A stretch of DNA of 64,000 bases from Gallionella sp. (GCA_028689145.1 JAQTWT010000003.1:62001-126000); one strand, 5' to 3'; positions 9,347-19,233 are shown, numbered from the stretch's first letter. Made by a program: numbers and translations. Notes: a model not told the origin generated them from the letters alone.

Positions 9347-11818
9347 ATGAATACGCGTTTCACCTATCGTGTTTTGCTGGTCGAGGACGATCCCAGTGAT
9401 GCCAATCTGGCGCGTCAGACATTGCGTGCCAGCGAGGAGTTGCTGTTTGAAATCGTCTGGGTAACCACGCTTGCCGACACGATCAAAGCTTTGCGCCAGG
9501 ACAGATTCGATGTGCTGTTGCTGGATCTTTCTCTGCCCGACTCTTCCGGATTTAAAACTGTCCATGCCATTCGCAATGAGGCGGCCGTTTTGCCGTTGAT
9601 CGTGCTAACCGGACACGACGATACCGGTTTCGCCCTGCAAACGCTCGAGGCCGGAGCGCAGGACTATTTGATCAAAGGCAGATTCGACAGCGATACTTTG
9701 GTGCGGGCCATTCGTTACTCGGTTGAACGCAAACGTCTGGCTGCAAATTTACAGCAGAGCCACGACTTGCTGCACAAGCTTTCCGATCAGGTTCCGGGGC
9801 TGATCTTTCAGCTCAAGCTTGATCAGGACGGCCATATGAGCTTTCCGTTCGCGAGCAAAGCGATGCTGGATCTTTACGGCGTATCGCCGGAGCAAGTGCG
9901 TGAGGATGCAGCTGCGGTATTTGCTTTCCAGCATCCTGAAGATGCGGCAGGTATTGCAGCATCGATACAGGAATCGGCACGAACGCTGCAGCCGTGGCAC
10001 CACCAATACCGCATTCAGCTACCTGATCAGGGCGTGCGCTGGCGCAAAGGTGATGCAAGGCCGGAAAAACAGGAAGACGGCAGCATCCTATGGCATGGAT
10101 TCGTTACCGATATCACCGAAAGCAAACTGATCGAAGCACGTCTGGAATTGGCGGCACGGGTCTTCGATACCACCGGCGAGGCCATTCTGGTGACCGATGT
10201 CGATGCCAATATCATTGCCGTCAACCCGGCTTTTTCGCATATCACCGGCTACAGCGAGGCCGAGGCGCTCGGGCAGAACCCGCGCATGCTCAAATCGGGC
10301 CGGCACGATCAGGCGTTCTATCGCGATTTCTGGAATGCGCTCATCAGCAAGGGCGAGTGGGTCGGTGAAATGTGGAACCGGCGCAAAAATGGCGAGGAAT
10401 ACGCGCAATGGGAGTCGATCAGCACTATCAGGGATGGCGCGGGCAAGATTACCCGCTACGTCTCGGTGTTTTCCGATATGAGCGAGATCAAGCGCGTGCA
10501 GGACAAGGTCGAACAGCTGGCATGGCGCGATCCGTTGACCGGATTGGCCAACCGTGCGCTGTTCCTGCGCCAGCTGGAACAGACGCTGGTGAGCGCAAAA
10601 CGGGATGGCAGTTTCACCGCAGTGCTGTTGCTCGATCTTGATCGGTTCAAGGAAATCAACGAAGCGCGCGGACTTGCGGTCGGCGATGCGTTGCTGAGAG
10701 TAGTAGCAGAGCGTGCCGGCCAGACGCTGCATACCGATGATTTGCTGGCACGCCTCGATTCGGACGAGTTTGCCGTGTTGTTGCCCAGATTGCGCGTTTC
10801 ACGCGAAATAGCCGGGCGCGAAGCGCTGGCAGTAGCGGGCAAGTTGCGTGCTGCGCTGCGCGAGGCCATCGAAATGGGGGGTGAGTTGATCCATATCGAT
10901 GCCAGTATCGGTATCGCGATCCTGCCCGATAACCAGCAGGAGACGGCTGTCGATGTGCTGCGTCAGGCTGATTTGGCAATGGCCAAGGCCAAGGCCGAAG
11001 GCCGTTCCCGTACCATGTTTTTCGAAACGGCCATGGGTGAAACGATCAAGGAACGCTTTCAGCTGGAAGCCGAATTGCGTTCGGCGATTGCGGAAAACCA
11101 ATTGCGTCTTTACCTGCAACCGCAGGTCGATGCCAAAGGCGTGCAGGTAGGAGCTGAAGCATTGGTGCGCTGGCAGCATCCCACGCGCGGCCTGACACCG
11201 CCCGGTTTATTTATTCCGCTGGCGGAAATGTCGGATATGATCGTCGCCGTGGATCGCTGGATGCTGGCGGCAGTCTGCCGCTTGCTGGCACAGCTTGATC
11301 CAGAAGGGTGTACGCTGCGTTTGTCGGTCAACATCAGTCCGCGCCATTTTCAGCAGCCCGACTTTGTCGATGAAATCAGGCATCAACTGCGTTCAAGCGG
11401 CGCAGATCCGTGCCATTTGGTGCTGGAGCTGACCGAAGGCATCGTGATCGGCGACATTGGCGACGTAATCGCCAAGATGACCGAGCTTTCGACATTGGGC
11501 ATCCACTTTTCCATCGATGACTTCGGTACCGGTTACTCCAGTCTCGCTTATATCAAGCGCCTGCCCATTCACGAGCTAAAAATCGACAAGAGCTTCATTC
11601 AGGATTGCACCACCGATCCCAACGATGCGGCTCTGGTTGAAACCATTCTGTCGATTGCGCAACATTTGCATTTTCAGGTCGTGGCAGAGGGTGTGGAGAC
11701 GCAGGCACAGGCGGATTTCCTGAATGCGCGCGGGTCGGTCATCCATCAAGGCTACTTGTATGGCAGGCCGGAACCGTTGGAACAATGGTTGCAAGGTTTG
11801 GGCCGCGAGGATAAATAG
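9347..11818 (+). CDS. Response regulator with PAS, degenerate GGDEF and intact EAL domains
   Basis: An 823-residue protein. An N-terminal receiver (VLLVEDDPSD; phosphoacceptor D60 in LLLDLSLPDSSG) is followed by two PAS domains (about 140-260 and 265-385), a GGDEF domain (about 395-560) and an EAL domain (about 570-815). The GGDEF signature is altered: residues 471-475 read DSDEF, so diguanylate cyclase activity is unlikely. The EAL domain keeps E604-A-L, ELTEG, the IDDFGTGYSS loop and VVAEGVET, so c-di-GMP hydrolysis is expected. It is the first gene of a seven-gene signalling block and its receiver closely resembles that of the GGDEF protein at 17170. The predicted role is phosphorylation-controlled c-di-GMP breakdown. 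Confidence 0.93.
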   Translation: MNTRFTYRVLLVEDDPSDANLARQTLRASEELLFEIVWVTTLADTIKALRQDRFDVLLLDLSLPDSSGFKTVHAIRNEAAVLPLIVLTGHDDTGFALQTLEAGAQDYLIKGRFDSDTLVRAIRYSVERKRLAANLQQSHDLLHKLSDQVPGLIFQLKLDQDGHMSFPFASKAMLDLYGVSPEQVREDAAAVFAFQHPEDAAGIAASIQESARTLQPWHHQYRIQLPDQGVRWRKGDARPEKQEDGSILWHGFVTDITESKLIEARLELAARVFDTTGEAILVTDVDANIIAVNPAFSHITGYSEAEALGQNPRMLKSGRHDQAFYRDFWNALISKGEWVGEMWNRRKNGEEYAQWESISTIRDGAGKITRYVSVFSDMSEIKRVQDKVEQLAWRDPLTGLANRALFLRQLEQTLVSAKRDGSFTAVLLLDLDRFKEINEARGLAVGDALLRVVAERAGQTLHTDDLLARLDSDEFAVLLPRLRVSREIAGREALAVAGKLRAALREAIEMGGELIHIDASIGIAILPDNQQETAVDVLRQADLAMAKAKAEGRSRTMFFETAMGETIKERFQLEAELRSAIAENQLRLYLQPQVDAKGVQVGAEALVRWQHPTRGLTPPGLFIPLAEMSDMIVAVDRWMLAAVCRLLAQLDPEGCTLRLSVNISPRHFQQPDFVDEIRHQLRSSGADPCHLVLELTEGIVIGDIGDVIAKMTELSTLGIHFSIDDFGTGYSSLAYIKRLPIHELKIDKSFIQDCTTDPNDAALVETILSIAQHLHFQVVAEGVETQAQADFLNARGSVIHQGYLYGRPEPLEQWLQGLGREDK

Positions 11819-11871
11819 CAGCCCGTGGACAGCCTGTCGGCGAGCGGAAGAGGCTCACAAAAGGGGGGACG

Positions 11872-14724
11872 ATGAAGCGGGTCAGTGGGCAAGTGCTGAA
11901 GATGACGACACGAGACTTCCTGCTGCGTTTGCTGGCGGGTGTGACGGTATTCAATCTGTTCACCATCGGTCTGGCATCCTGGACTATCCAGCAGCAATAT
12001 GCGTTGCATCACGAGCAGGCCGAGACCGGCACGCAAAATCTGGTACTGGCACTGCAAAGCGAATTGCAGGGGCAGATCAGGGCGAACGAGATGGCGTTGT
12101 TCGCCGTACAGGACGAGTTGTACCGGCAGCGTGCCGGCGGCAGAGTGAACGCAACAGCATTGAATGCGTATATCGAACAGGTGCGCGCTCGCGCGCAGGG
12201 GATTGATGCCATCCGCATCACCGATGCGCACGGAACGCTGCTGTACGGCACGGATGTCAAGCTGGCGGCCCGAATATCGCTGGCTGACCGGCCGCATTTC
12301 ATCCGCTTGCGCGACCATGCCGATGCGGGTCTGGTGATATCCAAACCGCAAATCAGCCGCGCCAATAATAAAGCCGTGATCGTGTTGGCGCTGCGCCTTG
12401 CGCGCGGTGATGGTTCATTCAACGGCATGGTATTTGCGGCGATTCCTTTGACGCACCTGACCGGTATATTCTCCGGCCTGGATATCGGCGAGCACGGCAT
12501 GGTGGCGATGCGCGATGACGAGTTGGCCATGGTGGCGCGCTTTCCGGAATCGCCCTTGAGAGATCTGGTAGCCGGCAGCAAAAATGTGTCGCCGGAATTG
12601 GAGCGGAAGGTGCGGGCAGGGCAGACTTCGGGCACATATCGTACCGATGCCTCGGCAGACCATATCGAGCGCACCCTTTCTTTTCGCAAGGTGGGTAATC
12701 GTCCCATTTACCTGATCGTTGGATTTGCCGGCGCGGATTATCTTGCCGCTGCCCGCATGGAAGCGAAAAAAATCACTGCTCTGGTGGCTATCTTTGCCTT
12801 GGTGACACTGATTCTGTCCGGCATGGCTTACCGCTCATGGCTGCAGCAACGCAGGCTGAACCAGTCGCTGCTGGAAAGCGAAACCCGCCTGAACGAATTG
12901 TTCGAGAACATGAGCAGCGGTGTGGCGGTTTATCGCGCGTCAGACGACGGGCAGGATTTCTTTTTTACCGGATTTAATCGTGCCGCCGAACGTTTCGACA
13001 AGGTACGCCGCGAAGACTTGCTCGGCAAGAATGTTGCCGAAGTATTCCCGGGCATTGATGAGCTGGGCTTGCTGGATGTATTCAGGCGCGTATGGCAGAC
13101 CGGGGTGACCGAGCGTTATCCCTTGTCTTTTTACCACGATGGTCGTATCTCGGGTTGGCGCGACAACTTTGTATACAAATTGCCCGGCGGCGAAATCGTG
13201 GCGATCTACGATGATGTGACCGAGCGCAAGAAGGCCGAACAAGCGCTACGCCAAAGCGAGTCGTTGTTCCGTGCCATAACGGACACTTCGCCGCTGGCCA
13301 TATATATGTCTTCCGGTCTCGAGCAGAGAGCGGAGTACATTAACCCGACCTTTATCAGACTGTTTGGTTATACGATAGACGAGGTGCCGACAGTCGCGCA
13401 TTGGTGGCCGCGCGCCTACCCGGACGAAGCTTACCGCAGGCAAGTGGCGGAGGAATGGCAGCGCAGAGTGTCACAGGCGATCGAGACACACTCCCAGATT
13501 GAACCGGTGGAAGTCGTTGTCACCTGCAAAGACGGTTCACGGAAAAATATCTCGTGGGGCTTTATCAGCATCGGTGAGCAGAACTGGGCATTCGGGCTCG
13601 ATCTGACCGAGCGCAAACAGGCCGAGCAAGCCGTGCAAATCAGTATGAAGCGGCTGAATGAAGCGCAGCGTATCGGCAAGATCGGCAATTGGGAATTGGA
13701 TCTGATGAGTGGTCGCCTGCATTGGTCGGATGAAATATTCAGGTTGTTCGGCATTGATCCGGACCAGTTTGCCGCATCGTACGAGGCATTTTTGCAGGCG
13801 ATCCATCCCGATGATCGCGAGAAGGTAAACCATGCCTATACAGATTCGCTGGAAACACGGCAGCCCTACGAGATCACACATCGCCTGCTGATGGCGGATG
13901 GCAGCATCAAGTGGGTGCACGAACGTTGCGAGACTATCTTTGACGGGCAGGGTAAAGCGTTGCGCTCCATAGGCACAATACAAGATGTCACCGAACGCAA
14001 GCTTGCCGAGGAAGCCTTGCGCCGCTCTAACGCCGACCTTGAGCGTTTCGCCTATAGTGTGTCGCACGATATGCGCCAACCCTTGCGCGCAGTCAGCGGC
14101 CATTTGCAGCTGTTGCAGCGCAGCCTGAAAGACAAACTGGATGACGAAGAGCGCGAGAACATGGATTTTGCGCTGGACGGTGCACGCAGGATGGACTCGA
14201 TGATCGTTTCACTGCTCGATTATTCGCGCGTCGGACGCAAGACGGAATCGAAAAAATGGCTGGCAAGCCAAGCGCCGCTGGATGAGGCGCTGGGTTTTCT
14301 TGCGCCGCTGATTGCGGACACACAGGCGGAGGTTAGGCTGGGCGGAGAATGGCCACAGGTATTTGCCAGCCGTGACGAATTGACCCGTCTGTTCCAGAAT
14401 CTGATCGGCAATGCCATCAAGTTTTGCGAAACCGGGCACCCGGCACTGGTCGAGATCAATTCATCGGTGCATGACGATACTTGGCGTGTGAGCGTGCGCG
14501 ACCACGGTATCGGCATTAATCCGCAACAGATCGACCGCCTGTTTCAGTTCTTCAGCCGTTTGCAGTCGCGCGCACGTTTTGAGGGGACGGGTATGGGCTT
14601 GGCGTTGTGCCGTCGTATTGTCGAGCATCATGATGGCCGCATCTGGGTAGAGTCGGAAGGCGAAGGCAAGGGGAGTACATTTGTTTTTGAGATGCCGCTT
14701 GGTCAGGGCACAGGAAAGGATTAA
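11872..14724 (+). CDS. Membrane PAS sensor histidine kinase
   Basis: A 950-residue sensor kinase. TM1 (about 20-40) and TM2 (about 300-322, ITALVAIFALVTLIL) enclose a ~260-residue periplasmic sensor, probably Cache-like from features such as DAHGTLLYGTD and FNGMVFAAIPL. Three PAS units follow (about 340-455, 460-585, 595-715), each ending in a DVTERK-type or DLTERK-type linker. The HisKA motif has H732 in YSVSHDMRQPLR, the variant seen in phytochrome-like kinases. The HATPase domain is complete (NLIGNAIKFCE, DHGIGI, GTGMGLALCRRIVE). No receiver or output domain is attached, so the partner is probably one of the response regulators next door. The ATG at 11872 is 54 bases behind the EAL gene. 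The ligand is unknown. Confidence 0.92.
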   Translation: MKRVSGQVLKMTTRDFLLRLLAGVTVFNLFTIGLASWTIQQQYALHHEQAETGTQNLVLALQSELQGQIRANEMALFAVQDELYRQRAGGRVNATALNAYIEQVRARAQGIDAIRITDAHGTLLYGTDVKLAARISLADRPHFIRLRDHADAGLVISKPQISRANNKAVIVLALRLARGDGSFNGMVFAAIPLTHLTGIFSGLDIGEHGMVAMRDDELAMVARFPESPLRDLVAGSKNVSPELERKVRAGQTSGTYRTDASADHIERTLSFRKVGNRPIYLIVGFAGADYLAAARMEAKKITALVAIFALVTLILSGMAYRSWLQQRRLNQSLLESETRLNELFENMSSGVAVYRASDDGQDFFFTGFNRAAERFDKVRREDLLGKNVAEVFPGIDELGLLDVFRRVWQTGVTERYPLSFYHDGRISGWRDNFVYKLPGGEIVAIYDDVTERKKAEQALRQSESLFRAITDTSPLAIYMSSGLEQRAEYINPTFIRLFGYTIDEVPTVAHWWPRAYPDEAYRRQVAEEWQRRVSQAIETHSQIEPVEVVVTCKDGSRKNISWGFISIGEQNWAFGLDLTERKQAEQAVQISMKRLNEAQRIGKIGNWELDLMSGRLHWSDEIFRLFGIDPDQFAASYEAFLQAIHPDDREKVNHAYTDSLETRQPYEITHRLLMADGSIKWVHERCETIFDGQGKALRSIGTIQDVTERKLAEEALRRSNADLERFAYSVSHDMRQPLRAVSGHLQLLQRSLKDKLDDEERENMDFALDGARRMDSMIVSLLDYSRVGRKTESKKWLASQAPLDEALGFLAPLIADTQAEVRLGGEWPQVFASRDELTRLFQNLIGNAIKFCETGHPALVEINSSVHDDTWRVSVRDHGIGINPQQIDRLFQFFSRLQSRARFEGTGMGLALCRRIVEHHDGRIWVESEGEGKGSTFVFEMPLGQGTGKD

Positions 14725-14732
14725 TCCAGGCT

Positions 14733-16226
14733 ATGGGCAAGACTACAACACAAAATGAAGGATCGAATTTTTCTGCGCTCTACCGTGCTACCGCAGCGGC
14801 CGTTTTGGTCTGGATAGCGAGTATTGGCGGATTTTTATTCTGGGATATACATGTCGCAAAAGAACATGCCGAAAATTTGGCGCGGCAGGAAGTAAGGGTG
14901 CGTTTTAACAAAGACATGGCGTTTCGCAGCTGGGTAACCAGCCACGGAGGAGTGTATGTGCCGGTAGACGAGCATACCCGGCCGAATCCGTATCTCAACG
15001 TACCGGAGCGCGACATCGAAACACGGTCTGGCAAAAAACTGACCCTGATGAACCCGGCCTACGTGATGCGTCAGGTGATGGTCGATTTCGCCGGGCAGTA
15101 TGGAGTTCCGGGGCATTTGACCAGCCTGAAACTGATGAATCCGGCTAATGCGCCGGATGAATGGGAGAGAGGTGCCTTGCTGCGCTTTGAACAGGGGGAG
15201 CGCGAGATCGCCGAGTTCGCCGAAATCAACGGCCAACCGTATTTGCGCCAGATCGGAGCATTTGTGGTGGAGCCGGGATGCCTGAAGTGTCACGCCGAAC
15301 AAGGGTACAAGGTGGGTGACGTGCGCGGAGGTATTTCCATCTCGGTTCCCATGCAGCCATTTCTGGATAATGTGTACCGGGATATTCGCAAGCTGCTGCT
15401 GCCGATCGGCGCAATCTGGGTATTGGGATTGGCGCTGATCCTGACGTTGATGCTGCAAGTACGGCGGCGCATTGAGGTACAGCAAGCCAGTGAGTTCTCA
15501 TTGCGCAAAAGCAGCGCCGAAATTTCGCGTGCCAATGCCGATTTGACGCGTTTCGCCGATGTGGCGGCACACCATCTGATGGAACCGACGCGGCGTCTGT
15601 CCAGTTATACACAGTTGCTGGAGCGCGGTTTGGCGGCCTATCCAGAAGTGAAAGCCGATCAGGATGTGCAGGAACCCCTGCAATATCTGCAACGCGATGC
15701 AGGCAGGCTGCGCACTCTGGTGCGGGATATCCAGCTTTATCTGGCTGCCGATCAGCCGCGCGGTGAGGTGCGGCGAGAGGATGCCAATCTGGTGCTGGCG
15801 AACGCAACGCAGAGACTGTCGGCGCAAGTTCAGCAGGCGCGTGCGGTGATTAGCGCCGAACCGTTGCCGCCGGCGATAATCGATAGCCAGCGCCTCATGG
15901 ATTTGTTTGTCATCCTGCTCGATAATGCGTTCAAGCATGGCCGCCCGTTGAATGAACAAGCCGTGCCGCAGATCGGGGTTAGCGGTGAGCGCGACGGTAC
16001 GCTGAGCCGTTATCGCGTGAGCGACACCGGGCCGGGCATCCCCGCAGAATATCGCGAGCGGGTATTCGGTATTTTTGAGACCTTGCACGGTGCCGGCGGG
16101 GGCAGTAGCGGGATCGGGCTGGCCATTGCACGCCGTATTGTGGAGAGCCGCCACGGCAAGATATGGATTGAAGATTCGGCACAGGGCGGCACCATGGTGG
16201 TGTTCGAGTTGCCTGATGGAGAGTGA
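14733..16226 (+). CDS. Haem-type (DUF3365/Tll0287-like) sensor histidine kinase
   Basis: A 497-residue membrane kinase. TM1 is at about 17-40 and TM2 at about 215-240 (LLPIGAIWVLGLALILTLML). The periplasmic part between them looks like a Tll0287-like (DUF3365) domain and contains a covalent haem motif C183-L-K-C-H187, so it probably senses redox state, oxygen or NO through a c-type haem. The cytoplasmic part has a HisKA-like helix with H280 in VAAHHLMEPTRR and an HATPase domain (LLDNAFKHGRP, DTGPGIP, GGSSGIGLAIARRIVE). It starts eight bases after the preceding kinase gene ends and its stop overlaps the start region of the next regulator, indicating tight co-expression. The Tll0287 assignment is from recollection of the family pattern. 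Confidence 0.88.
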   Translation: MGKTTTQNEGSNFSALYRATAAAVLVWIASIGGFLFWDIHVAKEHAENLARQEVRVRFNKDMAFRSWVTSHGGVYVPVDEHTRPNPYLNVPERDIETRSGKKLTLMNPAYVMRQVMVDFAGQYGVPGHLTSLKLMNPANAPDEWERGALLRFEQGEREIAEFAEINGQPYLRQIGAFVVEPGCLKCHAEQGYKVGDVRGGISISVPMQPFLDNVYRDIRKLLLPIGAIWVLGLALILTLMLQVRRRIEVQQASEFSLRKSSAEISRANADLTRFADVAAHHLMEPTRRLSSYTQLLERGLAAYPEVKADQDVQEPLQYLQRDAGRLRTLVRDIQLYLAADQPRGEVRREDANLVLANATQRLSAQVQQARAVISAEPLPPAIIDSQRLMDLFVILLDNAFKHGRPLNEQAVPQIGVSGERDGTLSRYRVSDTGPGIPAEYRERVFGIFETLHGAGGGSSGIGLAIARRIVESRHGKIWIEDSAQGGTMVVFELPDGE

Positions 16227-16228
16227 AA

Positions 16229-16675
16229 ATGACTACTGCTAATGCAAATCCTTTTGACATCCTGCTGGTAGAGGATGAACCGGCGGACGCGAATCTGGTG
16301 CGTTCCGCGCTGAAAGAGAGCAAGGTACTGTGCAACTTGCACCTTGTGCAGGATGGTGTCGACGCGCTCTCTTTTTTGCGTCGCCTGGGGCAATATCTTG
16401 ATGCACCGCAACCCGATTTGATTTTGCTTGACCTCAATATGCCGCGCATGAATGGCCGGGAGTTTCTTGCCGAGGTCAAGCAAGATCCGCTGCTGTCCGG
16501 GATACCGGTAGTGGTGCTGACCACCTCCGATGTGGAGCGCGATGTGGTGATGTCCTACAAGCTGGGAGCGGCAGGTTATATCACCAAGCCGGTAGATATG
16601 GAACAGTTCATCGATGCCATTCGTCAATTGGATAACTATTGGTTTGTAGTGGCGCGTTTGCCCAGAAAAAATTAG
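16229..16675 (+). CDS. Single-domain response regulator (Rcp1-like)
   Basis: A 148-residue stand-alone receiver. Conserved features are the acidic pair in ILLVEDEPAD, the phosphoacceptor Asp in LILLDLNMPRMNG, the switch Thr in VVLTTSD and the Lys in ITKPVDM. The LNMPRMNGREFL pattern is that of Rcp1, the partner of cyanobacterial phytochrome kinases. I prefer the ATG at 16229 (ggagag upstream) to the GTG at 16223; both overlap or abut the kinase stop. It has no output domain, so it probably works by protein contact or as a phosphorelay intermediate between the adjacent kinases and the receiver-GGDEF/EAL proteins; this is inference. Confidence 0.92.
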   Translation: MTTANANPFDILLVEDEPADANLVRSALKESKVLCNLHLVQDGVDALSFLRRLGQYLDAPQPDLILLDLNMPRMNGREFLAEVKQDPLLSGIPVVVLTTSDVERDVVMSYKLGAAGYITKPVDMEQFIDAIRQLDNYWFVVARLPRKN

Positions 16676-16723
16676 CGTGTGCATCGTGATGGTAGTGTTC
16701 GAATCGCCGGACGGAGAGTGGTC

Positions 16724-17167
16724 ATGCTGACGGAAAATGCACAGCCTTTCAATATCCTGCTGGTGGAAGACGAGCTGGCGGATGCGCATCTGGTGCGCAC
16801 GGCGATCAGGGAATGCAAGGCGCATTGCAATTTGCACCATGTCGTGGACGGTCTGGAAGCGCTGGCCTTTTTAAGGCGCGAAGGGGATCGCTATGGCAGC
16901 CAGCCCGATCTGATCCTGCTGGATCTCAATATGCCGCGCATGAATGGCCGTGAATTTCTCGCCGCCGTAAAGGCCGACCAGAGCCTGGCAAGCATCCCGG
17001 TGGTGGTGCTCACTACCTCGGATGCGGAACGTGATGTTGCGACCGTATATAAGCTGGGGGCTGCAGGATTTGTAACCAAGCCGGTGGACATGCGGGAATT
17101 CATCGAGGCCATGGAAAATTTGCTGGGTTACTGGCTGACATTGACGCGCTTGCCCAAGAGGGAATAA
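16724..17167 (+). CDS. Single-domain response regulator (Rcp1-like), paralogue of the preceding gene
   Basis: A 147-residue receiver very similar to the gene directly upstream: the same ILLVEDE opening, the same LILLDLNMPRMNGREFLA block, TTSD and VTKPVDM. The two look like a tandem duplication that has since diverged, mainly in the first third and at the C-terminus. The ATG at 16724 gives a protein aligned with its paralogue; the upstream in-frame GTG at 16679 would add 15 residues with no homologous counterpart. Two Rcp1-like regulators beside two kinases suggest one partner each, which remains to be shown. Confidence 0.9.
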   Translation: MLTENAQPFNILLVEDELADAHLVRTAIRECKAHCNLHHVVDGLEALAFLRREGDRYGSQPDLILLDLNMPRMNGREFLAAVKADQSLASIPVVVLTTSDAERDVATVYKLGAAGFVTKPVDMREFIEAMENLLGYWLTLTRLPKRE

Positions 17168-17169
17168 TC

Positions 17170-19233
17170 ATGCTGCAACGTGTAAATTGCCGGATTTTGT
17201 TGGTTGAAGACGATGAGAGTGATGCGCATCTGCTGCGCCAGTTGCTGAAGAATGCGGCGAATTCCAGCTTTGAGATCGCTTGGGTGAAAAGCCTCAGCGA
17301 TGCGCAACAGCATTTGCGCGAGAACGTGCCAGACGTGGTTCTGCTTGATTTGACGCTGCCTGATTCCAGCGGGTTGGACACGGTTCATGCCGGACGCACG
17401 GCCGCAGGTGCTTTGCCGCTTATCGTGCTGACCGGGCATGACGATGCCGAATTTGCGCTGCAGACACTGGAGGCAGGCGCGCAGGATTATCTGGTTAAAG
17501 GCGCTTTCGAGGCCGACGATCTGATTCGCACGATTCGGTATGCCATCAGTCGTGCCAAGCTGGAACAGCGCTTGTACGAGGCGGAGGAACGCTGGCGTTT
17601 CGCGCTGGAAGGTGCCGGCGACGGCGTGTGGGACTGGAATATTCAGACTGACGAGATCGAGTTTTCCAAGCGCCTGAGAGATATGCTGCGCTGCGATGCG
17701 GACGAGATGGAACAACATTTCAATGAATGGAAAAGCCGGGTTCACCCGGAAGATTTGCCGCGCGTGGCGACGGATATGCAGGAGTATCTTGACGGTAAAT
17801 CTTCGAGCTACCAGAACGAACACCGCTTGCACATCAAGAATGACGGATGGAAATGGACGTTGCATCGCGGTATGGTGGTCAGCCGTAACGCGGAGGGCAA
17901 ACCGCTGCGCATGATCGGCACCTACGCCGACATCGAAAGGCTCAAACGTGCCGAACAGGAGTTGCAAAGAAGCGAGGCATTTTTGAAGCAAACCCAGCAG
18001 ATCAGCCAGATCGGCGGATGGGAATATGACACCGCCACACAGCATTTGCGCTGGACGGAAGAGACCTATCGAATCCATGAGTTGCCCGGCGATTACAATC
18101 CGAACGATGTATCGGGTGCCATCAGATTTTACGCGCCGCTGGATCAGGCGATTATCGAGCGGGCGTTCAAGAGGGTGGTTGAGTTTGGCGAACCCTATGA
18201 TCTGGAATTGCAACTGGTCGGAGCCAAGGGAACGCGCAAGTGGATAAGAACCACCGGGCAGGCAGAACGTATTGGCAACAAGATCACGCGAGTCTTCGGC
18301 AGCATCAAGGACATCACCGAGCGCAAGCAAGCCGAAGAAATGATGCGGCTCTCCGAGACGGTATTCAATGCGGTGGATGAAGCCATTCTGGTAAGCGATG
18401 TGGATAACCGTGTCATTGCTGTTAATCCGGCTTTTACCCGGGTGACTGGGTATACGCCGGAAGAGGTGATAGGCGGTAACCCGCGCATCTTGTCGAGCGG
18501 CAGGCATGATGCCGAGTTCTACCGCGAAATGTGGCAGCAACTGGCCAGCCATGGGAGCTGGAACGGCGAGATCTGGAACCGGCGCAAAAATGGCGAGTTG
18601 TACGTCGAGTGGAGTTCCATCAAGCAGGTGCGCGATGCGCATGGCAAACTGACCCACTATGTTGCGGCGTTTTCCGACATCACCGCACGCAAGGCAGGCG
18701 AAGAGAGCATCCGTCATCAGGCGCAATACGACGCGCTCACCGATCTGCCGAATCGTTTGCTGTTGTTCGACCGTATGCGGCAGGCTCTCGCGCAGGCCAA
18801 GCGCGACAAAACGCGCGTCGCCCTGATGTATATCGATCTGGATAAATTCAAGCCGATCAACGATAACCTGGGGCATGCGGTAGGCGACCAACTGTTGCAA
18901 GAGGTGGCGGAACGTATGCAAGGCTGCATGCGCGCGGTGGATACCGTGGCACGCATCGGCGGCGACGAGTTTGTGGTGTTATTGCCCAGCATTGAGGATG
19001 AACAGGATGCGCTGACCGTGGCGGAAAAAATCCGTTTTGCACTGAACCAGCCGTTCGCGATCGCCGGACAGTCGTTGAATATTTCATCCAGCACCGGCAT
19101 CGCGATCTATCCGGAACATGGTTCAAACGAGGATGAATTGACCGGCAATGCCGACATCGCGATGTACCACGCCAAGCAGAGCGGGCGCAACAATGTGAAA
19201 TTATTTCAGAAAGAAATGCGCTCAAGCGATTAA
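17170..19233 (+). CDS. Response regulator with three PAS domains and an intact GGDEF domain
   Basis: A 687-residue protein. The N-terminal receiver (ILLVEDDESDAHLLRQ, LLDLTLPDSSG) closely resembles that of the EAL protein at 9347. Three PAS units follow (about 135-260, 265-385, 390-510), each closing with a D-I-T/E-R-K type linker, and then a C-terminal GGDEF domain (about 520-680) with an intact GGDEF at residues 597-601 and the DxD-like MYIDLDKFKPIND. It should be a diguanylate cyclase. No EAL domain follows. Together with the degenerate-GGDEF/EAL protein it forms an opposed pair for c-di-GMP turnover within one gene cluster. The start at 17170 is two bases behind the previous stop. Confidence 0.93.
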   Translation: MLQRVNCRILLVEDDESDAHLLRQLLKNAANSSFEIAWVKSLSDAQQHLRENVPDVVLLDLTLPDSSGLDTVHAGRTAAGALPLIVLTGHDDAEFALQTLEAGAQDYLVKGAFEADDLIRTIRYAISRAKLEQRLYEAEERWRFALEGAGDGVWDWNIQTDEIEFSKRLRDMLRCDADEMEQHFNEWKSRVHPEDLPRVATDMQEYLDGKSSSYQNEHRLHIKNDGWKWTLHRGMVVSRNAEGKPLRMIGTYADIERLKRAEQELQRSEAFLKQTQQISQIGGWEYDTATQHLRWTEETYRIHELPGDYNPNDVSGAIRFYAPLDQAIIERAFKRVVEFGEPYDLELQLVGAKGTRKWIRTTGQAERIGNKITRVFGSIKDITERKQAEEMMRLSETVFNAVDEAILVSDVDNRVIAVNPAFTRVTGYTPEEVIGGNPRILSSGRHDAEFYREMWQQLASHGSWNGEIWNRRKNGELYVEWSSIKQVRDAHGKLTHYVAAFSDITARKAGEESIRHQAQYDALTDLPNRLLLFDRMRQALAQAKRDKTRVALMYIDLDKFKPINDNLGHAVGDQLLQEVAERMQGCMRAVDTVARIGGDEFVVLLPSIEDEQDALTVAEKIRFALNQPFAIAGQSLNISSSTGIAIYPEHGSNEDELTGNADIAMYHAKQSGRNNVKLFQKEMRSSD

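Noticed and set aside
17128-18921. 597-residue - strand ORF opposite the PAS-GGDEF gene
   Set aside because: Antisense shadow; the + strand frame has receiver, PAS and GGDEF motifs.
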